From: a virus
Direction: 5' to 3' (one strand)
IMG/VR virus record: IMGVR_UViG_3300033149_004284
Coordinates: 1 to 64,000 of that record
Length of the DNA: 64,000 bases
The position numbers and the translations under genes are program-made. Each line of letters begins with the position of its first letter. Within the stretch, counting starts at the first letter, position 1. Of this stretch, positions 31,231 through 39,924 are shown in pieces. The notes beneath the pieces are model-generated. The model made no database searches, had not been told where the DNA came from, and saw only the letters and a list, made by a program, of their open reading frames with translations.

Positions 31231-31458
31231 TCAATGCTGACCGATGCTTCGGAACTCATTGAGAGTTTTGCTTACTGCTTGGGCCATGGGTATAGGAAGA
31301 CTGGCCGTAAGGCTAGTTCCATAACGCTCCTCAGTCCATGACAGGATGTCGCGACAAACGGAGTTGTTGCGCCTGAGGACTTCCCCGTAGACGAACAAGG
31401 CCCGTTTGAGGACTTGTAGTTCAGCGGGGGATACCTTGAGAACTACTTCTGCTTTCAT
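31231..31458 (-). CDS. Hypothetical protein, 75 aa
   Basis: Starts MKAEVVLKVSPAELQVLKRA with AAAGGAGAG upstream; helical with EVLRRNNSVCRDILSWTEER. The last codons (SIGQH, stop) lie in a DNA segment repeated 83 bases downstream. Not recognised. Confidence 0.6.
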   Translation of the reverse strand: MKAEVVLKVSPAELQVLKRALFVYGEVLRRNNSVCRDILSWTEERYGTSLTASLPIPMAQAVSKTLNEFRSIGQH

Positions 31459-31498
31459 TACGATCTCTCCTTTCTGCATGTTTGACTCATAGTGAGAT

Positions 31499-31705
31499 TC
31501 ATCGGTCGCATGCATCATCAAGTATAGATTGTGCAATGCTGCCAAGATATGCTATCAGTCTAGTGAACGACAAGAGACTCCATCGCTCTGAGGCCAGAAC
31601 AAGACGCAGCGCGCGACGTAAAGCCATCTGGCGAGAGTCAAATGGTTGTAAAGTGTCAGTTGCTTCATCCAGACACATTTCCAATTGTTCATCTACGGTG
31701 GTCAT
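31499..31705 (-). CDS. Hypothetical helical protein, 68 aa
   Basis: MTTVDEQLEMCLDEATDTLQ with GAGGAGGAAG upstream, then a basic helix (MALRRALRLVLASERWSLLS). Not recognised. Confidence 0.55.
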   Translation of the reverse strand: MTTVDEQLEMCLDEATDTLQPFDSRQMALRRALRLVLASERWSLLSFTRLIAYLGSIAQSILDDACDR

Positions 31706-31826
31706 CGATCTTCCTCCTCTGGGGCACAAATAACTCCATATGGCAATCCCAGTGAGTTTTATCTGCCTGTTTACTTCCGCCAACGCCGCTGATGTAGTAG
31801 TCGAGTTGGTCACAAACAATGTACAT
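31689..31826 (-). CDS. Small ORF, 45 aa
   Basis: Begins MYIVCDQLDYYISGVGGSKQ and ends in basic residues (VPQRRKIDDHRR), overlapping the start of the next gene by 17 bases. It fills a gap that would otherwise be empty, but the ribosome site is weak. A 7-bp GGAGGGC/GCCCTCC hairpin lies upstream at 31851-31867. Confidence 0.4.
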   Translation of the reverse strand: MYIVCDQLDYYISGVGGSKQADKTHWDCHMELFVPQRRKIDDHRR

Positions 31827-31871
31827 GATGGACTCTGGCCTTGATACGCCGGAGGGCTTTGCCCTCCTCGA

Positions 31872-32138
31872 TTACGTGACCACTGGCGGGGCGTTGCCCG
31901 ATTCTGTGATGCCGTCTGAGCTATCGAAAACCAGATCGAGCTTGCAACCGCCCGGTTGTGCCCCTTCTTGATAGTGCTTCTCGCAGAGGGCAAAAGTGGG
32001 CACCTTCTCGCCGGCTCGTGCAATGATGGTAGTGACACGCTCTCTACACCCACGGCAGTTGCAACGACGTAACCCCCAAGTGATAGCTAGTGCAGCTGTG
32101 TAGATGTTTGCTGTGTCTGGGTCTCGGATGATCTCCAT
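31872..32138 (-). CDS. Small Cys-cluster protein, 88 aa
   Basis: RCNCRGCRERVTT and, later, LCEKHYQEGAQPGGC form a likely zinc site. AAGGAGGAAC precedes the start. The C-terminal coding (NAPPVVT, stop) lies in a DNA segment that recurs twice near 39.6-39.9 kb. Unknown. Confidence 0.6.
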   Translation of the reverse strand: MEIIRDPDTANIYTAALAITWGLRRCNCRGCRERVTTIIARAGEKVPTFALCEKHYQEGAQPGGCKLDLVFDSSDGITESGNAPPVVT

Positions 32139-32158
32139 TTGTTCCTCCTTGTCTACCG

Positions 32159-32389
32159 TCAGGGCGGGTCTGGCAACCCACTGAAAGGCATCCAGTGTGT
32201 AATCTCTGTGTAAGGAATTAAGCCCCGTGTGGGCCAGCGCATAAAGCTAGGGAGACCGAGAGATGTTGAGTGGCCCCAATAGCGAGCTAAAGCCACGATG
32301 CGCTCACCTTTACACAGACGCCGATAACAGATAAATACGTCACGGTCTCTAGGTACTGGGAAGTCTACTACCCGCTTCCACTCAGTCAT
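32159..32389 (-). CDS. DUF551-like protein, 76 aa
   Basis: Starts MTEWKRVVDFPVPRDRDVFI and ends ITHWMPFSGLPDPP, the ending typical of DUF551 phage proteins (ITHWMPLP.PP). Function unknown. GAAGGAGAAATC precedes ATG 32389. Confidence 0.7.
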   Translation of the reverse strand: MTEWKRVVDFPVPRDRDVFICYRRLCKGERIVALARYWGHSTSLGLPSFMRWPTRGLIPYTEITHWMPFSGLPDPP

Positions 32390-32433
32390 TTGATTTCTCC
32401 TTCCTGCGGCTCGCTCTTCACTCGATACAGGCA

Positions 32434-33944
32434 TCACTTAGCATTGGGACCTCCTTCGCATAACATATTCAGCATCGGGCAATCATCTATCACCCGCTTT
32501 CTTGCCATCTTGCAATACTCCTCTGACAAGTCTATCCCAATCGCCCTCCTTCCTAGCCGCAGGGCCACCATGACGCTTGTCCCACTCCCAACAAAGGGGT
32601 CAAGAACTATGCAAGGAACTGGGTTATGCCCACATGAACACCCAGGCCGCCATTTGTCCGTTGCGCGACTGGTGAGAGCCCATCCCGTGCTATCAGTTTT
32701 CGTGGGTGCGTTGTTAGGTACGTGCGCTGGCTCTCGCTTGTTAATGTGGCCTGTCCGTTCGATGATTCTGTTCCATCCCTTCCCGCACTCCGGGCAGCAT
32801 CCGCGCTCGGAAGTTCCGAGGTGAATGCACCTCTCAGGAAGCACAGTGGGAAATACGGCGAAGTGCAGCCCTGGAAATCCGCTTGTGGGGAATCTCCAAA
32901 CGTCTCTCAGGTTGGCTCCTCGCCTATCAGGCTCCCATCTCTTACCACTGTAGGTCGGATTCCCGTAGCCAGCTGCCTTCTCACCACCGAACTTGATATT
33001 CAATCGCGGTCTGTCCATTGAGTGTACTGTCTGCCCAGGGACGCCGCGTGAGCGCTTATGGCTGTCGCTCACCCCGCGTTTGTACCTTGCTACTGAGGCT
33101 TCTTTCAAAGGCGTCCTTACAGCGTAGTTGTCATAGTAGTATCGGGCGCTTTTCGTAAGTAGCAGAATATGCTCGTAGCTGGATGTGCATCTGTCAGTGA
33201 CACTTTCCGGCATCGGGTTCGGTTTGGCCCAGACTATTGACGACCTCAGCCACCATCCGTCTCTTTGCAGAGCCATGCCCAGCATCCAGGGGATAGGAAC
33301 CCATTGTTTATCCTGGAATGAACCGGCTATGTTCAGCCACAGCGTGCCGTCATCCCTGAGCACCCTTTTCACTTCTCTGAATATCCCAACCAGATGGCAA
33401 ATGTAGCAAGCTCCGCAAAGGCGCGGCCTGAAATACTTGGCTAGATGAGCAGGCACAGCGTATCTCGGTAGAGTTATCTCGGTTTGCATCCTAGCCCTTT
33501 CGAGTTCTGACATGACATAGGCACGCTCTTTATCAGTCAGGTCTGGCCGCAATTCCTGGAATGGCCGCCCACAGTCTGGCGTTGGCTCCAGGCCCAGCGA
33601 CCCGCGCCAGCAGCCACAGAGACGACAGAAGGCATGATTGTGCGGTTTATGTCGGCTTCCTGCATTACTATCCTGTTTTGCTGATGGCCCACCTGACATT
33701 CCTGGTCGTATCTGCTCGTCCCACTCATGCTTGCACTCATCCGAGCCGCCCCAGAGTAAGGGCGGCAAATTGTAGTCTCTTAATCCCCATGGAATCACCA
33801 GTAGGGTGGCGAGGTACAAACCGTCTGGACGCAAGCATCTGGCATAGTACGCAAGACATCCCTAACATCGCCCTGCACAACAGCCCACTGCCGGCTTCCA
33901 GCCAATACCTCACTCAACCCTACTGGTTGTCTCTCTCCCTTCAT
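32434..33944 (-). pseudogene. DNA methyltransferase disrupted at its catalytic motif
   Basis: An N-terminal piece (ATG 33944, stop 33795; 49 aa) reads VVQGDVRDVLRTMPDACVQT then VCTSPPYW and a TGA. Directly after, in another frame, WGLRDYNLPPLLWGG begins the remaining about 450 residues, which include FREVKRVLRDDGTLWLN and the SAM-binding VLDPFVGSGTSVMVALRLG near the end. TSPPYW is motif IV of amino-methyltransferases. An indel of about 10 bases between the two halves breaks the frame, so the enzyme is probably inactive unless frameshifting occurs. Confidence 0.75.
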
Positions 33945-34009
33945 CTGATAAATTGCCTTTCATATTAGCCATGCTATGAACCCAGTGGTGACACTTACGC
34001 AAAGCAAAG

Positions 34010-34117
34010 TTAGATTGCCAAGGTCACAACGCAGCCATCTATCCTCGCCAAGACCTCCCTACAATCCCCCTGCACGATGGCCCACTTGCGCTGGCCTGAT
34101 AATACTTCATCTATCAT
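34010..34117 (-). pseudogene. Second truncated 5' end of a methyltransferase gene
   Basis: A 35-aa frame (MIDEVLSGQRKWAIVQGDCR then EVLARIDGCV) resembles the N-terminus of the methyltransferase downstream (SEVLAGSRQWAVVQGDVRDV). It ends before motif IV. It looks like a remnant of a duplicated or replaced methyltransferase. It overlaps the HTH gene end by 11 bases. Confidence 0.6.
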
Positions 34118-34367
34118 TTGAGACTACCTCACCAGATATTTTGAGATTCAATTTAAGATATTCAGGGACACTCTCTCCTTCCTCGAAGAAGAGATACTCG
34201 GCGTCTTTACCTAGCCGTCGAATACACCGATCCCTGAATTCAGGCGTTACTGGCTCATGACCATGCTTGAGACGAGAGAGATGCTCGTAACTATAGCCTA
34301 ACAGGTCAGCCATCTCTTTCATAGGTACTCTGTAGTCTTCGGCCCATCGAAACAGACTTGTCTGCAT
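34107..34367 (-). CDS. Helix-turn-helix protein
   Basis: An 86-aa protein with WAEDYRVPMKEMADLLGYSY then EHLSRLKHGHEPVTPEFRDR, an XRE-like HTH in which the recognition helix is followed by KHG. The C-terminal half is acidic. Probably a DNA-binding regulator. Bases 34368-34448 downstream of RuvB-like gene hold short repeats only. Confidence 0.65.
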   Translation of the reverse strand: MQTSLFRWAEDYRVPMKEMADLLGYSYEHLSRLKHGHEPVTPEFRDRCIRRLGKDAEYLFFEEGESVPEYLKLNLKISGEVVSNDR

Positions 34368-34448
34368 AACAGTCTCCTTGCTAGTTGTTGTTAGTCATTG
34401 GTCACTTAGTCTCTTAGTCGCTCTAGGCTAGTATTCTCTCTAGCCTCT

Positions 34449-35390
34449 CTAACCTAGTATTCTCTCAAGATGGTTGCCAAAATTGCTATGCCCTGCCCTC
34501 TTGAGATACTGTAAGCCGAGAACAGTCAGCTTGCGTCCCCGCCCTGTAATCTCAATAAGAGCCTTTCGCAGCAACAAGGGCTCATAGATCTCCTTGATAG
34601 TTCTCGCGTTCTCGGCTAAGGCTCCTGCTAAGGTCGATGCGCCTGCTGGCCCTCCCCCAAACATTATACCAAGAACCATCAGGTACTTTCTCTCCTCAGG
34701 CCTAATTCCCAAGAAGTCTATCCCCAAACTAGACAGGATTTCGCCGATGTCAGAAGCCGATGCCTGGTTAGTCACGTCCCTGACACGTCTCAGCAGATGG
34801 TTCGCGATCCTCGGCGTGCCCCTGGCCCTTTCTGCCAAAGCCTCACTAGCACCTGGCTCCAGCGTCACGCCCAGTGCTGCTGCTGAGTTCTCGACAATCT
34901 CGGCTAAGTCCTCAGTCGGATAGAAGTCCAGTCTCAGTCTCAGAGGAAACCTGGTTCTGAGGGGGGCTGTTACCTCCGCAGGCCGCGTTGTGGCTGCTAT
35001 GATAGTCCCTCGAGCGCTTCGATCCATTAGGTTTGCCAAACGCTCCTGGCTATCTATGTCCAGAGCATGAACCTCGTCTATGAAGATGAACTGAACGGAT
35101 TCAGGTTCCCTGCTTCCTAGTTCTCTAGTTAGGCCTGCTTCCAAGTCATCATAGTCTTGGCCTGTAACTCTGACAAGGTCCTGGCCTCCTACCAGCCTAG
35201 CCAGCGTCGTCTTGCCGAGCCCTGGTGGTCCAGTCAAGAGAAGGTGATCAAGAGGTTCTGACCTTCCCTCGGCTGCCCCCAGGGCCCTTCGCAAGACATC
35301 TTTGATTTGTTGCTGGCCAATAAAGTCCTGCCAGGCTTGGGGGCGGAGTTTACTATCGAGCATTGCTATTGACAATAGAGTGCAAGCCAT
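34449..35390 (-). CDS. RuvB-like Holliday junction ATPase
   Basis: A 313-aa protein: LRPQAWQDFIGQQQIKDVLR, Walker A GPPGLGKT (54-61), Walker B FIFIDEVHALD, sensor TIIAATTRPAEVTAPLRTRF and a C-terminal winged-helix-like region (GGGPAGASTLAGALAEN, EIYEPLLLRKALIEITGRGR). These match RuvB; typical length is about 335. No RuvA or RuvC was seen, so it may work with host partners or alone in branch migration. Start at 35390 is set by GAGGAAAC. Confidence 0.9.
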   Translation of the reverse strand: MACTLLSIAMLDSKLRPQAWQDFIGQQQIKDVLRRALGAAEGRSEPLDHLLLTGPPGLGKTTLARLVGGQDLVRVTGQDYDDLEAGLTRELGSREPESVQFIFIDEVHALDIDSQERLANLMDRSARGTIIAATTRPAEVTAPLRTRFPLRLRLDFYPTEDLAEIVENSAAALGVTLEPGASEALAERARGTPRIANHLLRRVRDVTNQASASDIGEILSSLGIDFLGIRPEERKYLMVLGIMFGGGPAGASTLAGALAENARTIKEIYEPLLLRKALIEITGRGRKLTVLGLQYLKRAGHSNFGNHLERILG

Positions 35391-35401
35391 CCACGTTTCC
35401 T

Positions 35402-35563
35402 CTACCTCCGAAAGTACGGGTTGACTAGCAGAGCCACTACAACCAAGAGCCAGCCCAGAACAAAGAAGACAACAAAGACACCAACCGCGACATCCAAGAG
35501 ATTTCTCTTCATCACACCAACGCCTGGTTTGACCAACTGCCAGAACTTGGTCCACGTCATCAT
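35402..35563 (-). CDS. Small membrane protein, 53 aa
   Basis: MMTWTKFWQLVKPGVGVMKR then a strongly hydrophobic segment (VAVGVFVVFFVLGWLLVVVA). AAGGAGGAAAAGG precedes the start. One of the tiny membrane protein series. Unknown. Confidence 0.65.
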   Translation of the reverse strand: MMTWTKFWQLVKPGVGVMKRNLLDVAVGVFVVFFVLGWLLVVVALLVNPYFRR

Positions 35564-35608
35564 GGCCTTTTCCTCCTTCCTAGAATTACCTCTCATTGTC
35601 GCCTCCGT

Positions 35609-36574
35609 CTAAATGTGTGCATCAACCAGATAGACCCTCTGGTTAGGACTCGACTTCTCAAGCTCTCCCACGAAAGACCAGAAGGCTGCATCATAGCCTT
35701 CGTTTGGGTTGGTAGTCAGGGCCCAGTAACCCATCTGGGCTCGTTCTACCCATTCGCCATCCGAGGTCACAAAGGCAAAAGTCAGCGCCCTGGCCTTCTG
35801 CTTCAGGATGAACTCCTTTTCGGATAATGCCAGGAGACTATCGTCCCCCCAGAGAAAGATATTTTCCCTTTGCAGAACTCTCCCCAGTAGCCTCTGTTTA
35901 GTATACTCGTGAAGTGTGCCTTCCCAGTTCTTGTCTCTCTCAAGGAGACTCAGGAAGTCAGCTCTGAACTCGCCAAGGTGAGCCTGAACATCCATCGCCT
36001 CAGCCTCTACCTGGCATGCCTTAACAGCACGGAAGCTCTCTAGGGCTTTCGTGAAATCTTTGCCTCGCATTCCTTCCCAGTCTATCCAGGATACAGGAGC
36101 CCAATCGCAACAGAGCGGGTCTCTCTGGGGCTTGCCAACGACGCCTGGCTCCCCGAACCCCACTGTACCGTCCGCAATACTCGCTGGACTGGGCTTCCGC
36201 TTCATTCGCAAGTAGCCTGACCAGCGGCCTCCTATCTCCCACCAGTCGTACTTCGCGTTTTCGTTCTGCCAGTAGCCAATACGTCCCTTGAGTGGGTCTC
36301 GGTTGAGGCCCGCCCACTCATTGCAGAACTTGTCAAAGTCCCCCTGACCATAGTACTCCAACAGAGTCTGACCAACAGACTCAGGATACTGCCGACCTGT
36401 GTAGCTCTCCTCTGTGATGATCTCCTTGGCCTTCTCCTGGAGCTCGTCCTCTTTGTCAAAGAAAGACATGTAGTCGTAGGGAGGCTGGCTTACGCAGTTC
36501 TCCATGTAGGGTAACATCTTGTCTTCCAGGTCGTTCACGTCATCTGCGGGTATCAAGACACTAAAATGACTCAT
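35609..36574 (-). CDS. Phage protein of unknown function, 321 aa
   Basis: Starts MSHFSVLIPADDVNDLEDKM with AAAAGGAGG upstream. The motif YDWWEIGGRWSGYL and later AQMGYWALTTNPNEGYD mark a family known from phages without a known role. Charged, mostly alpha/beta. First of several larger unknown genes in this stretch. Confidence 0.65.
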   Translation of the reverse strand: MSHFSVLIPADDVNDLEDKMLPYMENCVSQPPYDYMSFFDKEDELQEKAKEIITEESYTGRQYPESVGQTLLEYYGQGDFDKFCNEWAGLNRDPLKGRIGYWQNENAKYDWWEIGGRWSGYLRMKRKPSPASIADGTVGFGEPGVVGKPQRDPLCCDWAPVSWIDWEGMRGKDFTKALESFRAVKACQVEAEAMDVQAHLGEFRADFLSLLERDKNWEGTLHEYTKQRLLGRVLQRENIFLWGDDSLLALSEKEFILKQKARALTFAFVTSDGEWVERAQMGYWALTTNPNEGYDAAFWSFVGELEKSSPNQRVYLVDAHI

Positions 36575-36596
36575 CGAGATTCCTCCTTTTGTTGAT

Positions 36597-37049
36597 TCAG
36601 CCGCCGCCCCAGAGCAGAAACCCTCCCTGCTCAGCAACAACCAGTGGCTCCTTCTGAATATCCTTCTCGACTTGCTCCCGCAACGAAGCAAGGAGAATTG
36701 GATTCTTCACATGCTCGCCGATACTCTGCTCATACGCCTGAAACACTGCCCTCCGCGCTTCCTCAACATCACAAGCCAACGCAAACACCACCCCGCTAGT
36801 CCAGTTGTAAAGAACATCCTCCCAGACGAACAGTTTGAGTTGATCTTGACCTCCCAACACCACAACTCTGTAAATAGACACATTCTCCTGATTCTCTGGA
36901 CAGGGTGCATTCGTCCTGATGTAGACCTTCTCGCCGATGCTCTCCTTGTCCATGGCGTTATCCCAGTACCTAGAACCCGCCGTAGAGAAAAGGTCGCCTG
37001 GCTGTAAGTCTTTTCCCAGAACCGCCTCTGCGCGAGCCTTGACTGTCAT
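36597..37049 (-). CDS. Hypothetical protein, 150 aa
   Basis: Starts MTVKARAEAVLGKDLQPGDL with AAAAGGAGGAG. Beta-rich centre (VSIYRVVVLGGQDQLKLFVW) and helical C-terminus (AVFQAYEQSIGEHVKNPILL). Not recognised. Confidence 0.6.
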   Translation of the reverse strand: MTVKARAEAVLGKDLQPGDLFSTAGSRYWDNAMDKESIGEKVYIRTNAPCPENQENVSIYRVVVLGGQDQLKLFVWEDVLYNWTSGVVFALACDVEEARRAVFQAYEQSIGEHVKNPILLASLREQVEKDIQKEPLVVAEQGGFLLWGGG

Positions 37050-37136
37050 TTCTCCTCCTTTTGACATCAATTCCTTCATCGAGGAAGCCCCGCCATGACT
37101 ATACTTCCGCCATCGAAGATTAGGGTTTGCATATTC

Positions 37137-37655
37137 TCACCCTCCCTTGCGGGCTCTCACAATCTGCGCTTCATACAGTAAGATAGCTTCTTTCCGAGTT
37201 GGCAGAGAACCCTTAGCGCAGAATATCATGCAGCGGTAGAAACAGCCGTCTGGGGACCTCGCAATTTCAGGTTTACCGCTAAAGTGGTCGGAGACTCGCC
37301 GATCAAATGGGCAGAAGTTCCTCAATGTATTGTACTTTGGAGCTACTCGCCCTCTCTTAATGAACTCGTCTGGCCACAGGTGATCTTCGGCATCTGGCCA
37401 TGCTTCTGCGTCCCTACTACACTTACCCCAAGAGCAGTAGAACTCCTTGGCCCCGATCTCGTCACAGTTGTAGTATGAGAAATTCAAGCCTGCTTTCAAT
37501 CGTTCCACCATCCGTTCAAGAAATACTACATAGCGTTCATTGGACAGTTCCATCTTCTTGTACCGACAGAGAATACAGATCGTCTCGGCCTCGACTGGGA
37601 TAAACTCCTTGCCACAAGAATCACAAATGGCTGTCTTTCGCCTTCTTACTCGCAT
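37137..37655 (-). CDS. Cys-rich protein, 172 aa
   Basis: MRVRRRKTAICDSCGKEFIP then ICILCRY form an N-terminal zinc ribbon; further Cys lie in FYCSWGKCSRD, NFCPFD and FYRCMIFC. GGAGGCGAGAAGG fixes the start. Downstream (37076-37132) an 18-codon frame with a good ribosome site looks like a decayed copy of the end of the next upstream gene. Confidence 0.6.
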   Translation of the reverse strand: MRVRRRKTAICDSCGKEFIPVEAETICILCRYKKMELSNERYVVFLERMVERLKAGLNFSYYNCDEIGAKEFYCSWGKCSRDAEAWPDAEDHLWPDEFIKRGRVAPKYNTLRNFCPFDRRVSDHFSGKPEIARSPDGCFYRCMIFCAKGSLPTRKEAILLYEAQIVRARKGG

Positions 37656-38029
37656 AGCCTTCTCGCCTCCGCAGTGTACCAATCCCAGGTATTCATCGAG
37701 GAAGCCTTACCTTTGTAAATTACTATCCCTCCACCACCGAAGTCGCCCACTCGCGGCTTAGAGCAGGTCCCTGCCCAGGAAAGACTCCAGGGCTCCTCTA
37801 CCTCAAACCGTTCCTGGAAGGCGGCAACTGTGTCTGCCAGAGCGCCAATATCGCCTGAGTCTTCAGAGTGGACCCAAACATCCTTCCCCTCTGCTGCGAA
37901 CTCGCACGGCGGATACGCTGTTCCGTCATCATCCTTGACTGCCCCTGTGAGTTTCTGTATCAGCCAGTCCTGCTGCTCCTTCGTCTTACAAGGAACTATC
38001 TCCGAGAACAGGGTCCAATAGTCAGCCAT
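37646..38029 (-). CDS. Hypothetical protein, 127 aa
   Basis: MADYWTLFSEIVPCKTKEQQ then KDVWVHSEDSGDIGAL and GDFGGGGIVIYKGK. Acidic, alpha/beta. Similar unnamed proteins occur in phage accessory regions. GGAGGT precedes the start. Confidence 0.6.
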   Translation of the reverse strand: MADYWTLFSEIVPCKTKEQQDWLIQKLTGAVKDDDGTAYPPCEFAAEGKDVWVHSEDSGDIGALADTVAAFQERFEVEEPWSLSWAGTCSKPRVGDFGGGGIVIYKGKASSMNTWDWYTAEARRLCE

Positions 38030-38032
38030 CAG

Positions 38033-38533
38033 TTACCTCCCAGGAGACTTTTCCGCTGTCGCCAAAGTCTTCAAGCTGCTGTCCTCGGGCAACTCCCCTT
38101 CCTCTGTGACGTAGGGCAGGACTCCCTCCAGGACATCCGCACTCTTGTAAGTAGGACCCGTCACAAACATATCCAGGAGATGGTGGTCAGGCGTAGTGAT
38201 GATATAGCCATGCACGATACACCTGTCACCATTGTAGTGGAAGAGCTCTGAGACCCAGATGGAGTCCTTGCGCCCCGCTGTCAGTCTGATAACTGACTGC
38301 CGCACCGACGTAGGCATTGTGGGCCAGTTGCCCAGATCATAGTTGCGTAAGTAGCCTGGCTCATAGTCCGTTCGACTCCAGGTCTTGACACACATCTCGC
38401 CTCGCACATAGAAGGCAGACTGAGTATTGGCTATAATGTTGCCTGTGCTGACGATGTTCGTCTGGCGGTCGAAAGTCTTATGCCCAGTCTCGACCAGCAT
38501 ACGATTAGGATTCTTCCAAACTTTCGCTTTCAT
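38033..38533 (-). CDS. Hypothetical protein, 166 aa
   Basis: MKAKVWKNPNRMLVETGHKT, YLRNYDLGNWPTMPTSVRQS, IVHGYIITTPDHHLLDMFVT. AAGGGAGGG precedes the start. Not recognised. Confidence 0.6.
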   Translation of the reverse strand: MKAKVWKNPNRMLVETGHKTFDRQTNIVSTGNIIANTQSAFYVRGEMCVKTWSRTDYEPGYLRNYDLGNWPTMPTSVRQSVIRLTAGRKDSIWVSELFHYNGDRCIVHGYIITTPDHHLLDMFVTGPTYKSADVLEGVLPYVTEEGELPEDSSLKTLATAEKSPGR

Positions 38534-38955
38534 GATCCCTCCCTTGAGACGCTAAAGAACCCGTTTTCGTCTCCGTACAGACCTCTCAACTCATCAAATA
38601 TCTCCAGTAGCAAGGCTCGATCCTCGCCCTTCAACTCCCGACTAGCGCCATCAAACCAGTTGAGAAACCAGTACTCCACTCTCCAGGCATCATACCTCCC
38701 ACCAGGATAGAAGCGAAACTCGTCCTGAGGGCCACCCCAGGAAATCTGATAACGATAGTAGCCCTGTTGCTGGTCCCTGAAAGTGCCCGCTTCCACATAG
38801 TCAAAACTCAGGCCATAGTCAAACAGATAGGACTCTACCTCTTCGCAGTACTCTTCGCTCCGCTGGTAGGAAGCCCAGAGCAACCTCAAATCCCTGAGCC
38901 TGGCCTCCATCTCCTCGTCAGTTCGCTCCTCACAAGTTCTCTGTTTCACAGTCAT
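38530..38955 (-). CDS. Hypothetical phage protein, 141 aa
   Basis: Helical start (DEEMEARLRDLRLLWASYQR) and a conserved-looking core YYRYQISWGGPQDEFRFY then VEYWFLNWFDGA, a pattern seen in unnamed phage proteins. Stop coupled to the next gene. Confidence 0.6.
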   Translation of the reverse strand: MTVKQRTCEERTDEEMEARLRDLRLLWASYQRSEEYCEEVESYLFDYGLSFDYVEAGTFRDQQQGYYRYQISWGGPQDEFRFYPGGRYDAWRVEYWFLNWFDGASRELKGEDRALLLEIFDELRGLYGDENGFFSVSREGS

Positions 38956-39029
38956 ACTTCTCCCTCCTTAACAACTTAGTGAGATACTACTGTCAATCCA
39001 TTCGCTCCCTCAGCCTTGTGAGGGGGGTC

Positions 39030-39093
39030 AAAGGTGGGGGCGGGACTCGAACCCGCCCAGGCCTCATACCTGCCTGTTGCCATGCCCACCTTT
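39030..39093 (-). ncRNA. Short tRNA-like RNA lacking a D-arm
   Basis: On the minus strand AAAGGTGGG pairs with CCCACCTTT (9 bp). Directly inside the 3' arm is a 6-bp T-arm (GGCGGG-TTCGAGT-CCCGCC) and a single further hairpin CAGGC-AGGTATGAG-GCCTG. The total is 64 bases, too short for a D-arm. It lies in the gap 38956-39106 and shares its layout with the RNA at 10.2 kb. Confidence 0.5.
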
Positions 39094-39106
39094 AACTGCC
39101 GTCTTC

Positions 39107-39427
39107 TCACGCCCTCGCCATGGCTTCTCGCCAGTCTCTTACCTTCTCTCGCCATAGTCCTGCGAACTCCCGCTGCTCGTCTGGGGTGACGTCTGCCACC
39201 TTGAACAGCCGCCTTAGGTTGGCCTCCCAGTCACTCAGGCTTCCAATGAAGTCGTTGCAGCCGATGTCTCCATCAATGCGAGCCAGCAGGCCACCATCGC
39301 AAGTGACATGCAGCTCCCGTATCTCAGGCTTTGTCCAGGACTGACCCAGAACATAACCCAGAATGGCTGACATCTTGCCACTCATAGCCGTGAACCTACT
39401 TGGGTGCAGCTTCTCACTTAGAGACAT
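39107..39427 (-). CDS. Hypothetical protein, 106 aa
   Basis: ATG 39427 with AAGGAGGAAG upstream. MSLSEKLHPSRFTAMSGKMS, ELHVTCDGGLLARIDGDIGC, and a helical end (EFAGLWREKVRDWREAMARA). Not recognised. Upstream, 39428-39672 holds a 14-codon coupled frame (39632-39676) and a CCGCC-AACG-GGCGG hairpin but no larger gene. Confidence 0.6.
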   Translation of the reverse strand: MSLSEKLHPSRFTAMSGKMSAILGYVLGQSWTKPEIRELHVTCDGGLLARIDGDIGCNDFIGSLSDWEANLRRLFKVADVTPDEQREFAGLWREKVRDWREAMARA

Positions 39428-39672
39428 GTTCACTTCCTCCTTCTGCTATCCGCCCGTTGGCGGGGCTATTTTCTTGCCTGCCCACAATGCACTCTCCTGG
39501 TAAGCTGGCACTCGCAAGAGCGCGGCCATCGCATATCTACGCTGTCACCCTCCCCACCCCGCGTCGCTGCTCTTATCCAGCGTTGCTATGTTCACATGCA
39601 CATCGCAGACTCGGCCAGGTCGCTTTGCCAGTTACGAGGCCACTGGCAGGGCACTGATTCTGCTCTCTGTGG

Positions 39673-39867
39673 TCATCTCGCCTTTTGGCAGACAGCACAC
39701 CAGAGAGTTGCCGCCGAAGGGTGTTTACAGCGAATGCTGTACAAGTTGTGCCCACACTTCGGACACAGATAGCGAGTACGCCGCGAGCTGCTGACCCTCC
39801 AGGACGGCGTTCCTGGAAACGGCTGCCCTTTTCGGGGGATATATGGTGTATCCCTTGGGGTTGCCAT
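39673..39867 (-). CDS. Zinc-ribbon protein, 64 aa
   Basis: Basic N-terminus (RKGQPFPGTPSWRVSSSRRT) and a four-Cys ribbon (YLCPKCGHNLYS ... LWCAVCQ). AAGGAG precedes the start. Unknown role. Confidence 0.65.
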   Translation of the reverse strand: MATPRDTPYIPRKGQPFPGTPSWRVSSSRRTRYLCPKCGHNLYSIRCKHPSAATLWCAVCQKAR

Positions 39868-39924
39868 CTCTCTTACTCCTTATCAGTCACGAGGCTACTG
39901 GTGAGCCGCACATCTACCTGCTTA

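Noticed and set aside
31851-31867. GGAGGGC-TTT-GCCCTCC hairpin as a transcription terminator
   Set aside because: No T-run follows on either strand and the minus-strand operon continues past it.
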